A stretch of 64,000 bases of DNA from contig NZ_JAKSYM010000137.1 of assembly GCF_022829545.1 (NCBI RefSeq), forward strand, positions 1 to 64,000, given 5' to 3'. Made by a program: the position numbers and the translations under genes. How positions within the stretch are numbered: position 1 is the first letter of the stretch; every line of letters begins with the position of its first letter. Of this stretch, positions 9,374 through 17,263 are shown piece after piece. The notes beneath the pieces were generated by a model that was given only the letters and a program-made list of their open reading frames with translations, did not search any database and had not been told where the DNA came from. The DNA comes from Methylobacterium sp. J-030. Lineage in GTDB: Bacteria; Pseudomonadota; Alphaproteobacteria; Rhizobiales; Beijerinckiaceae.

Positions 9374-9492
9374 CCCCCTCATCCTGAGGTGCCGGAGCGC
9401 AGCGCAGGCCTCGAAGGAGCCCTCCAGCCGGCCGGTGCGATCCCTGGAGCCCTCCTTCGAGGCCCGCTGACGCGGTCACCTCAGGATGAGGG
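9374..9492. repeat. Intergenic palindromic repeat, family 1, copy 1
   Basis: An imperfect inverted repeat of about 120 bp. The left end ccctcatcctgaggtg is mirrored by the right end cacctcaggatgaggg, and an inner pair (cctcgaaggagccctcc / ggagccctccttcgagg) folds back as well. Related copies lie at 13073-13199 and 47822-47958. It fills most of the gap between the antitoxin and the dehydrogenase genes. Confidence 0.8.
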
Positions 9493-9599
9493 AGGTGGAT
9501 GGGATCCACCCGATGACGCGACCACAGGGCACTGTCGTGTACCGTGCGGACGCACGATCGCAGGGTCGCTCCAATTCGACAATCGGGGGCGCAATGTGC

Positions 9600-10508
9600 T
9601 CAGGCCGTCCGCCCCCGGACCTTCACCCCCAGCAGGTTCTCGAACGGCAGCACCATCGCGCCCTTGTCCTTGTCGGCATGGCCCTGGCGGAGTGCCGTCT
9701 GGTAGGTGGCGGTGGCCGCCGCCGTGACGGGCATCGGAAACCCGTTCTCCGCCGCGATCGCCGACGCCGCGACGAGGTCCTTGTAGGCCGCGCCCATCGG
9801 GTAGCCCTCGTCGAAGCGGCCCTGGAGGATGCGCGGCACGAAGAACTGCGACGCGTAGCTCCGGCTGGTCCCGGTGGTGACCACCTCCGCGATCTGCTCC
9901 GGATCGAGACCCATCGCCACCGCCATGGGCAGCACCTCGGCGAGCGCGGCGATGTTGATGTCGTAGAGCACGTTGTTGATCGTCTTGGTGAGCTGGCCGG
10001 AACCGGTCGGCCCCATGTGCAGGATGGTGGTGCCGATCCGCTCCAGGAGCGGGCGCACGGCTGCCACCGCCTCGGCCGCGCCGCCGCACATCACGGTGAG
10101 CGTGCCGGCCTCGGCGCCGGCCGGCGCCCCGGAGACCGGCGCGTCGACGAAGCGCCGCCCGGCCGCCGCCACGGCGCGGCCGATCGCGAGCGCCTTGGCG
10201 TGCGCGATGGTGCTCAGATCGACCACCACCGCCCCCGGCGCGAGGCGCTTGAGGAGCCGGTCCGCGCCGAGCAGGGCCGCCTCGACCCCATCGCCGTTCG
10301 GCAGGCACAGGAACAGCACCTCCGCGCCGGTGGCCTGCCCGGGATCCGCCGTGGCGACGAGGCCCGGCCCGGCGAGCCCGGCGAGGCGCGCCGGATCGGC
10401 ATCCACCGCGACGAGCGTCTCGGCCTCGGACGCGCGCTTGGCCGCGAGGTTCCGGGCGATGGGATGGCCCATCGCGCCGAGGCCGAGGAGGGCGATGCGG
10501 GTGGTCAT
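9600..10508 (-). CDS. 3-hydroxyisobutyrate dehydrogenase-family oxidoreductase
   Basis: A 302-residue NAD(P)-dependent beta-hydroxyacid dehydrogenase. The N-terminal Rossmann motif GLGAMGHPIARNL is complete. The family substrate motif appears as VDAPVSGAPAGAEAGTL (about residue 124), and the catalytic-lysine motif as GSGQLTKTINNVLYD (Lys near 173). Relatives act on 3-hydroxyisobutyrate, tartronate semialdehyde or 6-phosphogluconate-like acids. The exact substrate cannot be fixed, although C1 and glycerate metabolism in this lineage makes tartronate semialdehyde reductase one candidate. The ATG at 10508 begins directly with the nucleotide-binding strand. Operon partners are not evident. Confidence 0.85.
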   Translation of the reverse strand: MTTRIALLGLGAMGHPIARNLAAKRASEAETLVAVDADPARLAGLAGPGLVATADPGQATGAEVLFLCLPNGDGVEAALLGADRLLKRLAPGAVVVDLSTIAHAKALAIGRAVAAAGRRFVDAPVSGAPAGAEAGTLTVMCGGAAEAVAAVRPLLERIGTTILHMGPTGSGQLTKTINNVLYDINIAALAEVLPMAVAMGLDPEQIAEVVTTGTSRSYASQFFVPRILQGRFDEGYPMGAAYKDLVAASAIAAENGFPMPVTAAATATYQTALRQGHADKDKGAMVLPFENLLGVKVRGRTA

Positions 10509-10548
10509 GAGAACTCCCCCCGGCGATCGGTCCGCGCCGGATCGGACG

Positions 10549-10785
10549 TCAGTTCGCCCCGGTCAACGGCTGGAACTCCGCCCGCTTGGTCTGGCGCTCG
10601 TCCTCGGGCAGCGACGCGCGCATCTGCGGGACCACAACGCGCCGGCACTCGGCCTCGGACCATTCCGAGACCCGGCCGGACCTGAGCTGGTCGAGGACGG
10701 CCTCCAGCCGGGACCGGACGGACTCGGCCGTCGGCACCGTGGAGCGGCGCGGAGAACATCCCGGGCTGCGACATGCCGACAGCAT
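10549..10785 (-). CDS. Small hypothetical protein
   Basis: A possible 78-residue protein. The C-terminal 55 residues (VRSRLEAVLDQLRSGRVSEWSEAECRRVVVPQMRASLPEDE in part) look like genuine helical coding sequence, but the N-terminal part is poor in amino-acid balance. No family was recognised. It lies upstream of the dehydrogenase on the same strand, in a gene-poor 860-bp gap that also contains a decayed toxin gene, so it may itself be a remnant. The start is uncertain. Confidence 0.3.
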   Translation of the reverse strand: MLSACRSPGCSPRRSTVPTAESVRSRLEAVLDQLRSGRVSEWSEAECRRVVVPQMRASLPEDERQTKRAEFQPLTGAN

Positions 10786-10999
10786 GGTCGTGCCGCCGGT
10801 GTCGGGGAAGGCTCGACAACCGGGCCCCGGCATGTCGTCACCAGAAATCTCGCTGTCCGCACCCCCAAGGCCCGCAGAATGGCACCGACCCTGGCCGACG
10901 CCGTGTCCCAGTTGGGGCCGGCCTTGAAGGCCGCGCTCAACGATCCATCCGCCATCGGGGATCCCGAGGACCCGGTGCGGACACCGAGGGTCAGCGCGG

Positions 11000-11290
11000 A
11001 AGCCTCGCTTCACGCCGGACGCCCTCGCGGACATCGACTCCGTCTTGAGCGGCATCGCGGATACGTCGCCATCTGGCGCGGTCAGCGTGCGGAATCGACG
11101 CGATGCCGTGCGCGACCGGCGTCCGGACCAACCGCACAGCGGAACCGGACGCATTTACCGGGGCTGCGCCGAATCCGCGTGACACCCTATCCCTATTGGC
11201 TCTTCTATCAGATCGCCGAAGGTGCGATCGTCATCATCACCCTGCGCCATGCCGCCCGCGATCCGCATTCGATGCACGGCGCCGGGTCGG
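11000..11290 (+). pseudogene. Frameshifted ParE/RelE-type toxin remnant
   Basis: Two reading frames together spell a ParE-like toxin. The first, from about 11000, reads RFTPDALADIDSVLSGIAD and continues to PHSGTG near 11148. The second carries on with HLPGLRRIRVTPYPYW, then LFYQIAEGAIVIITLRHAARDP to about 11272. The junction needs a one-base shift (frame 2 to frame 1) around 11145-11150. Both parts match the order of a ParE fold: first helix pair, then the Arg-rich core strand and the final strand ending H-x-A-R-D. No start codon or ParD-like antitoxin was found upstream. It is either a decayed module or a sequencing error in an intact toxin. Confidence 0.6.
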
Positions 11291-11372
11291 AATGGCCTCC
11301 CGGTGAAAGTTGACGCGGGCCCGGCGGGCTGCCATCCGCCCGGCACAGCCCTGATCCTCGAGCCCCCACAGC

Positions 11373-12083
11373 ATGACCGACCTCATCGAGACGATCCGCC
11401 GGACGCTCGTGCCGATCCACAAGGAGGGCTATCCCTTCATCCTGATCGGCATCGTGCTCACGGTGCTGGCCGGCTATTTCTCCCAGTTCTTCGGCTGGAT
11501 CTTCCTGATCCTCACCCTCTGGGTCTGCTACTTCTTCCGCGACCCCGAGCGCGTCACCCCGGTGGCCGACGGGCTCGTGGTCTCGCCGGCGGACGGGCGC
11601 GTGAACCTGATCGCCACCGTCCTGCCGCCGCCGGAACTCGACCTGCCGCAGGTGCCCACCTTGCGGGTCTCGGTGTTCATGAACGTGTTCGACTGCCACG
11701 TGAACCGGGCGCCGGTCTCGGGGCGGATCGGCCAGATCCACTACACGCCCGGCCTGTTCCTCAACGCCGAACTCGACAAGGCCAGCGACGACAACGAGCG
11801 CAACGGCATGGTCATCGAGACGACCCATGGCGGGAGCCCGAAGCGGGTCGGCGTGGTGCAGATCGCCGGCCTCGTGGCCCGGCGCATCGTCGGGTTCGTG
11901 TCGGCGGGCGATGGGCTCGGCGTCGGCGAGCGGTTCGGGTTGATCCGCTTCGGCTCGCGGGTCGACGTCTACCTGCCGGCGGGCGCGACCGTGCTGGTCG
12001 GGCTCGGCCAGAAGGCGGTGGCCGGCGAGACGGTGCTGGCCGATCTCGGCGGCGGCCCGGACCGGGTGTTCAAGCGGATCTAG
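11373..12083 (+). CDS. psd: Phosphatidylserine decarboxylase proenzyme
   Basis: A 236-residue membrane-associated enzyme that converts phosphatidylserine to phosphatidylethanolamine, the last step of PE synthesis. It is the short archaeal/alphaproteobacterial type. A hydrophobic segment occupies residues about 20-45, followed by [21 protein letters not shown] and the C-terminal self-cleavage site [11 protein letters not shown]. There the Gly-Ser bond is cut and the Ser becomes the pyruvoyl group. It is followed after 9 bases by pssA, which makes its substrate, so the pair is an operon. The start ATG at 11373 opens the conserved N-terminus. Confidence 0.95.
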   Translation: MTDLIETIRRTLVPIHKEGYPFILIGIVLTVLAGYFSQFFGWIFLILTLWVCYFFRDPERVTPVADGLVVSPADGRVNLIATVLPPPELDLPQVPTLRVSVFMNVFDCHVNRAPVSGRIGQIHYTPGLFLNAELDKASDDNERNGMVIETTHGGSPKRVGVVQIAGLVARRIVGFVSAGDGLGVGERFGLIRFGSRVDVYLPAGATVLVGLGQKAVAGETVLADLGGGPDRVFKRI

Positions 12084-12092
12084 AGCTCGGCC

Positions 12093-12938
12093 ATGGACGA
12101 TCTGTTCCCACCCTTCGCGCCCGATCCGAACGAGCCGCGCCCGCGCCGGTTCAAGCCGGTGCCGTTCCGGATGATCGCGCCCAACATGATCACCCTGATG
12201 GCGCTCTGCCTCGGGCTGACCGCGATCCGGCTCGCCTTCGAGGGCAAGTTCGAGCCCGCCGTCATCGCCGTGGTGGCGGCGGGCGTGCTCGACGGCATCG
12301 ACGGGCGGGTGGCGCGGCTGCTCAAGGGCACCTCGCGCTTCGGGGCCGAGCTCGATTCGCTCGCCGACTTCGTGAATTTCGGCTGCGCCCCGGCGCTGAT
12401 CCTCTACGGCTTCGCGCTGTTCCACCTGAAATCGGCAGGCTGGATCGTGGCGCTGATCTTCGCCATCGCGATGGCCCTGCGGCTCGCCCGCTTCAACGCG
12501 ATGCTGGACGATCCGAACCGGCCGGACTGGAAGAAGGACTTCTTCGTCGGCATGCCGGCGCCGGCCGGCGCGCTGACCGCGATGCTGCCGCTCTACCTGC
12601 ACTTCCTCGGCTTCGGCCTGGAGCGCTGGGCGGCGCCCGCGATCCTGATCTACGTACTGGTGATCGCCCTGCTGGTGGTCTCCACGGTGCCGACCTACTC
12701 GGGCAAGACCATGGGCAAGCGGGTGCCGCGCAGCCTCGTGCTGCCGATCTTCCTGTTCGGCGTGGCGGCCTTCGGCATCCTGATCAGCTACCCGTTCGAG
12801 GCCCTGGTGGCGGTGAGCGGAGGCTACCTTCTGACCATTCCGGTCGTCGCCGCGCAGTATCGCCGCCGGCTCAAGGCGGAGCTGGCCGGGGCCCCCGAGG
12901 AGCGGACGGCTGCCGGCCTGCCGGCCGGTCCGGACTAG
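12093..12938 (+). CDS. pssA: CDP-diacylglycerol-serine O-phosphatidyltransferase
   Basis: A 281-residue inner-membrane enzyme joining serine to CDP-diacylglycerol to form phosphatidylserine. The CDP-alcohol phosphatidyltransferase motif D-G-x2-A-R-x8-G-x3-D-x3-D is readable from IDGRVARLLKG to GAELDSLADFVNFG (about residues 67-92), with all the metal-binding Asp residues. About eight hydrophobic segments follow. The N-terminal 30 residues are Pro/Arg-rich and cytoplasmic. It lies directly behind psd, so both steps of phosphatidylethanolamine synthesis are co-transcribed. Confidence 0.95.
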   Translation: MDDLFPPFAPDPNEPRPRRFKPVPFRMIAPNMITLMALCLGLTAIRLAFEGKFEPAVIAVVAAGVLDGIDGRVARLLKGTSRFGAELDSLADFVNFGCAPALILYGFALFHLKSAGWIVALIFAIAMALRLARFNAMLDDPNRPDWKKDFFVGMPAPAGALTAMLPLYLHFLGFGLERWAAPAILIYVLVIALLVVSTVPTYSGKTMGKRVPRSLVLPIFLFGVAAFGILISYPFEALVAVSGGYLLTIPVVAAQYRRRLKAELAGAPEERTAAGLPAGPD

Positions 12939-12969
12939 AGCACCCTCCGCCGAAGCGGATATCGGTTCG

Positions 12970-13254
12970 GCGCAAGAGAGCGTGTCCCGACAGAAGCCTG
13001 GAGCCGCGCGCGATGGCAACGCGACCGGGTACGGCTCTCGGGATCCTGTTCGTCCTGGCCGATCCCACCCGCGCCCTCGTCCTGCGGTGACCGCGAAGCG
13101 GGCCGCGAAGGCGGGCCCCTAAGGATCGCAAGGGCCTCTGGAGGCCGCCTTCGAAGCCTCCGCTGCGTTCCGGCACCTGAGGATGAGGGTCGGGTTGGGA
13201 TGACTGTCGGGGTGGGCAGCGCGATGGATGGGGGTCCGACACGCTCTTCTGCGC
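12970..13254. repeat. Possible MITE-like element with terminal inverted repeats
   Basis: The left end gcgcaagagagcgtgtcccg (12970 onward) is mirrored imperfectly by gtccgacacgctcttctgcgc (13234-13254), giving roughly 21-bp terminal inverted repeats around 240 bp. The interior contains no gene and includes a diverged family 1 repeat. No clear target-site duplication was seen. Confidence 0.4.
13073..13199. repeat. Intergenic palindromic repeat, family 1, copy 2 (diverged)
   Basis: This copy shares the right end cacctgaggatgagggt and the inner cttcgaagcctccgctgcg with the copies near 9.4 and 47.9 kb. The left half (ctcgtcctgcggtgaccgcg onward) is more diverged. It fills much of the 370-bp gap between pssA and mscL; no gene is seen in that gap. 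Confidence 0.65.
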
Positions 13255-13309
13255 TGGTCTTCGCGGCAGCGGCTCCTACTTTCGCAGCATTCGGCGGAGG
13301 CTTTCGGGA

Positions 13310-13729
13310 ATGCTCGAAGAATTCAAGAAATTCGCCCTGCGCGGGAACGTGGTCGATCTCGCGGTCGGCGTGATCATCGGCGCCGCCTTCGGGGCGATCG
13401 TCAACTCGGCCGTGCAGGACGTCTTCATGCCGGCGATCGGCGCGGTCACCGGCGGGCTCGATTTCTCGAACTACTACATTCCGCTCTCGTCGAAGGTGCA
13501 GGCCGGGCTGCCCTACGCGGACGCCAAGAAGCAGGGCGCGGTCATCGGCTACGGCCAGTTCCTGACGCTGACGCTGAACTTCCTGATCGTCGCCTTCGTG
13601 CTGTTCCTCGTGATCCGGGCGATGAACCGCCTGCAGACCGCCCAGCCCAAGGAGCCGGAGGCCGTGCCAGCCGACGTGAAGCTGCTGTCGGAGATCCGTG
13701 ACCTCCTGGCGGAGAAACCGCGGGTTTGA
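13310..13729 (+). CDS. mscL: Large-conductance mechanosensitive channel MscL
   Basis: A 139-residue channel protein that opens under membrane tension to release solutes after hypo-osmotic shock. The N-terminal amphipathic start [24 protein letters not shown] in part, the TM1 pore constriction region AAFGAIVNS, the TM2 segment (about residues 80-103; [21 protein letters not shown] in part) and a C-terminal helical bundle ([13 protein letters not shown]) are all at the usual places. Length fits the family. It ends four bases before a convergent small gene. Confidence 0.96.
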   Translation: MLEEFKKFALRGNVVDLAVGVIIGAAFGAIVNSAVQDVFMPAIGAVTGGLDFSNYYIPLSSKVQAGLPYADAKKQGAVIGYGQFLTLTLNFLIVAFVLFLVIRAMNRLQTAQPKEPEAVPADVKLLSEIRDLLAEKPRV

Positions 13730-13733
13730 CGCC

Positions 13734-14009
13734 TCAGGCCCCGCGCCGCCCCGGCTCCTCGGGCTTGACGCCGAAGGCGTCGAGGATCTGGTCAAGGGCC
13801 TGGCCGACGGCCCCGGTCCCTTCCTCGTGGGTCTTCAGCCGGGTCTCGAGACGGCGGATCTGCGGCTCGAACACCTCGGGTATGGGATCGTCGCCGAGGA
13901 AGCGCGGCTTGTCGGCCTCGACCGGTAGGACGCCGCGCAATTGCTGGCCGAGGTGGTCGCGCACCGGCTCGGGGAGCACGGCACCGGGTTCTTGGAGATC
14001 GTCGCTCAT
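13734..14009 (-). CDS. Conserved-looking hypothetical protein (91 aa)
   Basis: A 91-residue acidic soluble protein without signal peptide or membrane segment. It has good coding character and ends four bases from mscL in convergent orientation. The C-terminal half (FEPQIRRLETRLKTHEEG then GQALDQILDAFGVKPEEP) is probably helical. No family is recognised. It lies on the same strand as and downstream of the DUF1236 gene but beyond that gene's terminator, so it probably has its own promoter. Confidence 0.6.
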   Translation of the reverse strand: MSDDLQEPGAVLPEPVRDHLGQQLRGVLPVEADKPRFLGDDPIPEVFEPQIRRLETRLKTHEEGTGAVGQALDQILDAFGVKPEEPGRRGA

Positions 14010-14088
14010 GGTCGCCTCGCAGGTCGAGCCGCTTCTTCAACGGCCGGTCGGAGGAAGCGTTGCGCCGACGGCCGCACCAAAAGAGAAA

Positions 14089-14113
14089 GACCCCGGAGCG
14101 AGGCTCCGGGGTC
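14089..14113 (-). terminator. Rho-independent terminator after the DUF1236 gene
   Basis: On the minus strand a perfect 11-bp GC-rich stem (gaccccggagc paired with gctccggggtc, 3-base loop) is followed by a T-rich run tttctctttt. It sits 31 bases past the DUF1236 stop codon. Confidence 0.85.
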
Positions 14114-14143
14114 CATGGGCCGGCGCGGGACCGGCCCGCGCGA

Positions 14144-14557
14144 TCAGTCGATGACCTCGACGATGCGGTGGCCGCGGTCGACCAGAACCGGGCGGTCGTT
14201 CACCACGGTGTAGCGGTAGCCCGGCTGAACGCGGTACTCGCTCGGCACGTCGTAGTAGGTCACGCCCGAGGACGGCAGGGTGCTGCCCACGGCGACGCGG
14301 CCGTCGTAATCGTACGAGCGGACATTGCGCTCGCGGACGTAGCTGCGGAAGCGCGGGGCCATGTCGACACCGAGGATGCCGCCCACCGTGCCGGTGGCCG
14401 CACCGACGGCGCCGCCGACGATCCCGCCGATCGGGCCGGCCGCCGCGTCGCCCGCGGCCGCGCCGCGCTCGGCGCCCGGGATGGTGCCCTGGGCCTGGGC
14501 GGCCAGCGGCAGCGACAGGACGAGGGCCGAGGCGGCGATGAGGGTCTTGAAGGTCAT
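14144..14557 (-). CDS. DUF1236-domain secreted protein
   Basis: A 137-residue exported protein. The signal peptide runs to AAQAQ (about residue 22). A Gly/Ala-rich segment follows (GGIVGGAVGAATGTVGG), which may insert in or lie against a membrane. The C-terminal half carries the DUF1236 pattern (YYDVPSEY then YRYTVVNDRPVLVD and RIVEVID). DUF1236 proteins are common in Hyphomicrobiales, and their role is unknown. The ATG at 14557 is chosen because GGAG lies nine bases upstream; the ATG at 14566 overlaps that site. It lies downstream of the sigma-factor gene with a 137-bp gap and ends in a strong terminator. Confidence 0.8.
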   Translation of the reverse strand: MTFKTLIAASALVLSLPLAAQAQGTIPGAERGAAAGDAAAGPIGGIVGGAVGAATGTVGGILGVDMAPRFRSYVRERNVRSYDYDGRVAVGSTLPSSGVTYYDVPSEYRVQPGYRYTVVNDRPVLVDRGHRIVEVID

Positions 14558-14694
14558 ACGGGACATCTCCGTTCCGTGGCGTTCCGCCGCGGACACGCGG
14601 CGAAGCTCGGGCCGGTAACGTGCGATACCGGGAATCGGATGCATCCCTTTTTGCGGTCGACCGCTGAGGGCTAACGCCCGCTTACCGTTTTGCC

Positions 14695-15435
14695 TCACGC
14701 CTCCTTGGGCATGGCCGACTGGATGAACCGGTCGGAGCCGAGATCCTCCTCGTCGTAGCCCAGGAGTTCCGCTAGCCGGCCCCGGGCGCGGCTGACGCGG
14801 CTCTTCACGGTGCCGACCTTGCAGCCCATGATCGTGGCGGCCTCCTCGTAGGACACGCCCTCCGCGCCGACCAGGACCAGGGCCTCGCGCTGGTCCGGCG
14901 GGAGCTTCGCCAGCGCCGATTGCAGATCCTCGACGTCGAGCCGGTCACCCTGATGCGGGGCGGTGGCGAGCCGGGCCGCGTAGGAGCCGTCCTGATCCTC
15001 GACCTCGCGGACCCGCTTGCGGTGATCCGAGTAGAAGATGTTGCGCAGGATCGTGAACAGCCACGCGTTCAGGTTGGTGCCCGGCTGGAACCGGGCGCGG
15101 TGCTGCCAGCCCTTCAGCAGGGTGTCCTGCACGAGGTCGTCGGACCGGGCGGGGTTCGAGGTCAGCGACAGCGCGAAGGCGCGCAAGGACGGCACCGCGG
15201 CCAGCAGCCCGTTGCGGAATTCCGGCTCGATCGCCTCGCCCCGGGCGCGGAGCGCCGCCTCCAGCTTCTCGATCAGCTCGGCGAAGCGGGACGGGAGCGT
15301 CTCCTCGCCGATCCGCTCGTAGACGGTGCGCAGGTGCTCGCCGAGATGCGTGCGGATGCCGGCGGGAAGGTTCGGGCGGCCATCCCGAGTCGCGCCCTCC
15401 TGGGACAGGACGGTATCGGTGTCGTCGCGGGTCAT
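14695..15435 (-). CDS. EcfG-type sigma factor with N-terminal NepR-like anti-sigma domain
   Basis: A 246-residue ECF sigma factor of the alphaproteobacterial general stress response. Residues about 24-64 (IRTHLGEHLRTVYERIGEE then LPSRFAELIEKLEAAL) follow the NepR anti-sigma pattern. From about 75 the sigma-2 region begins (LRAFALSLTSNPARSDDLVQ, WLFTILRNIFYSDHRKR), and sigma-4 lies at about 165-220 (LPPDQREALVLVGAEGVSYE, GTVKSRVSRARGRL). In relatives NepR and EcfG are separate proteins held in check by each other and freed by phosphorylated PhyR. No ATG occurs between the two parts here; the only GTG (near residue 78, in AAVPSL) lacks a ribosome site, so one fused product is expected. phyR is not in the window. 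Confidence 0.82.
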   Translation of the reverse strand: MTRDDTDTVLSQEGATRDGRPNLPAGIRTHLGEHLRTVYERIGEETLPSRFAELIEKLEAALRARGEAIEPEFRNGLLAAVPSLRAFALSLTSNPARSDDLVQDTLLKGWQHRARFQPGTNLNAWLFTILRNIFYSDHRKRVREVEDQDGSYAARLATAPHQGDRLDVEDLQSALAKLPPDQREALVLVGAEGVSYEEAATIMGCKVGTVKSRVSRARGRLAELLGYDEEDLGSDRFIQSAMPKEA

Positions 15436-15595
15436 GCGGTTCGCGCTCGTCAGCTCATCGTGGCTCGACCGTGGTCCCGTAAGGGTCGAGTCGGATCGCT
15501 TGCCGGCCCGAAATCAGGACGACGTCGGGCTGGTGCTCTCCTGTTAAAGGCGTTCTAGCGCATCGGGGCCGGGCGTGCACCCTCGGCCAAATGAC

Positions 15596-16381
15596 TTATG
15601 ATAAGGCTGCCGCCCGCAACAGACGGATCGCCCCGTCCCGCAGGGTCAGGACGTCGCCGACGGCGAGGTCGGTCCAGCGCTCGTCCCGGGTCAGCGCCTT
15701 CGTGGCGATGACGGTGACGATGTCGTGCTCGGTGGTCTCCCGGGCGAAATCGACCTGCCAATCCTCGTCGATCAGCGTGGCCTTGCCGAACGGCGCACGA
15801 CGCGTGAGATAGCAGAGGCGCTTGCCGCAATGGGCGTAGAGCGTGCGGCTGTCGGTCAGCAGCATGTTGAACACGCCGAGCCCGTGCAGTTCGCCCGCGA
15901 GATCGGCGACCGCCCGGTCCAGGGTCTCGGGCCGGGGCAGGGCCTTGTATCGCTCCTGCAGGCGTCCGAGCATCCAGCAGAAGGCGTGCTCGCTGTCGGT
16001 GCTGCCGATCGGCATGAATCCGCCGAGCGGCAGCCGCTTCACGCCCTTGAGCTGGCCGTTATGCGCGAAGGTCCAGCGGCGGCCCCACAATTCCCGCGCG
16101 AACGGATGCGTGTTCTCCAAGCTGACCCGCCCGCGGTTGGCCTTGCGGACATGGGCGACGACGATCCGGCTCTTGATCGGCATGTCCCGCAGCAGGCGGG
16201 CCAGCTGCGAGCGGGCGCTCGGCTCCGGCTCGTGGAAGCTGCGGCAGGTGCGGCCGTCGTAGAAGCTGATGCCCCAGCCGTCGGCATGGGGCCCGGTGTC
16301 GCCGCCGCGCCGGGCGAGGCCCGCGAAGGAGAAGCGGATGTCGGTCGGCACGTTGGCGCTCATGCCGAGCAGTTCGCACAT
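15596..16381 (-). CDS. Class II glutamine amidotransferase (YafJ-like)
   Basis: A 261-residue protein with an N-terminal-nucleophile glutamine amidotransferase fold. After Met removal Cys2 (MCELLGMSA) would be the catalytic residue. The family core is present: the RGGDTGPHADGWGISFY segment, AHVRKANRG, NTHPF and FAHNGQLKG, with GSTDSEHAF for ammonia-channel and glutamine contacts. YafJ-type proteins consist of this domain alone, and their acceptor substrate is unknown; some sit in ergothioneine-like pathways. The start at 16381 is fixed by the need for Cys2 and has AGGA upstream. It is transcribed alone, downstream of the damaged antitoxin gene. Confidence 0.88.
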   Translation of the reverse strand: MCELLGMSANVPTDIRFSFAGLARRGGDTGPHADGWGISFYDGRTCRSFHEPEPSARSQLARLLRDMPIKSRIVVAHVRKANRGRVSLENTHPFARELWGRRWTFAHNGQLKGVKRLPLGGFMPIGSTDSEHAFCWMLGRLQERYKALPRPETLDRAVADLAGELHGLGVFNMLLTDSRTLYAHCGKRLCYLTRRAPFGKATLIDEDWQVDFARETTEHDIVTVIATKALTRDERWTDLAVGDVLTLRDGAIRLLRAAALS

Positions 16382-16596
16382 GTCCTGACGTCCACCCCCC
16401 AACCGCGTTCGCGGGACAGCGGATTTAGAGACGTTCGACGCGCGCAACAACCGATGTTTCGGAGCCAAGCCCCGCAAATCGATCCGCGGTCTGCTCTTGA
16501 TCTCCGATCGGGTGCGACCGCTGTCCCGATGCAGATGGCCAGTCGCCGGGTCGATCTCCGACCGACCCGCCCGGGCGCGTTCGAGGGCGCGCAGCA

Positions 16597-16899
16597 CCGG
16601 CCGGACTCATGCCGGATCACGGTGCGGTAGGCTTGCGCCGTGGCATCCGGCTGGGCGCGGTCCTGCTCGAGATCGCGAAGCTTCCGGACCGCGAAGCCGA
16701 AGCGGTCCGCGAACTCCGTCTGGGTGAGGCCGAGTTCCTCCCGCACGGCCTTCACGGCGTTCGTCTGCGGGCCGTGCACGCGATACGTCTGCGGATCGGC
16801 TTCGCCGCGCGCGATGGCAAGTGCCTGCTGTGCCGCCTCGACCAATCCTTCTCCGAATGCGGTCATCTCAAACTTCGGCGTCAGGACGACAGTAGGCAT
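16597..16899 (-). pseudogene. HigA-like HTH antitoxin with a frameshifted C-terminus
   Basis: The first 100 codons encode a typical HigA2/NadS-like antitoxin. There is an N-terminal linker (FGEGLVEAAQQALAIARGE), then the HTH region (VKAVREELGLTQTEFADRFGFAVRKLRDLEQDR), ending YRTVIRHE. At that point the expected helix continues in another frame (VLRALERARAG, about 16560-16597). The open frame instead runs on into Arg/Cys-rich nonsense until 16360. A single-base indel near 16605 is therefore likely. The upstream toxin expected in such a pair is absent: only about 50 bp separate it from the oxidase operon. The HTH could still work if the altered tail is tolerated. Confidence 0.6.
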
Positions 16900-16950
16900 G
16901 AGTTTGACGGTACGTCCGGCCAGCCAGAGGCAAGGGCCGACGCGCTCTCG

Positions 16951-17262
16951 TCACCGCGCCAGATAGTCGGTCAGCGTCATCCCCACCATGATGGCGACCC
17001 AGAAAAAGCCCAGCGCCGAAAAAAGCCGGATCAGTGGTGGCTCGTGGATCACCTCCATGGAGACCAGGAGGATCAACGCCACCATCGCCGCCACGACGGC
17101 GAGTTCGACGATCCAGACCTGCGCGAAGGGCAGCGTGGCGCCGAGCGTCACGTTGACGGCGAGCAGAGCCAGTAGGGCCAGGAAGGTCAGCACCGGCGTG
17201 CGCAGGCGCTTGCGGAGCAGGGCGCGGTCGTCGGCGCTCAAGCTCGAGAGGGGGCTCCGCAT
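16951..17262 (-). CDS. ctaF: caa3 cytochrome oxidase subunit IV
   Basis: A 103-residue membrane protein with three hydrophobic helices (about residues 24-45, 50-70 and 82-100). It matches the small subunit IV of caa3 oxidases, an assembly or stability subunit that carries no cofactor. It is the last gene of the nine-gene act-cta operon, separated by one base from subunit III. Confidence 0.82.
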   Translation of the reverse strand: MRSPLSSLSADDRALLRKRLRTPVLTFLALLALLAVNVTLGATLPFAQVWIVELAVVAAMVALILLVSMEVIHEPPLIRLFSALGFFWVAIMVGMTLTDYLAR

Positions 17263-17263
17263 C

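Noticed and set aside
14560-14700. EcfG-type promoter (GGAAC-N16/17-CGTT) before the DUF1236 gene
   Set aside because: GGAAC occurs twice on the minus strand, but no CGTT lies at the right spacing downstream.
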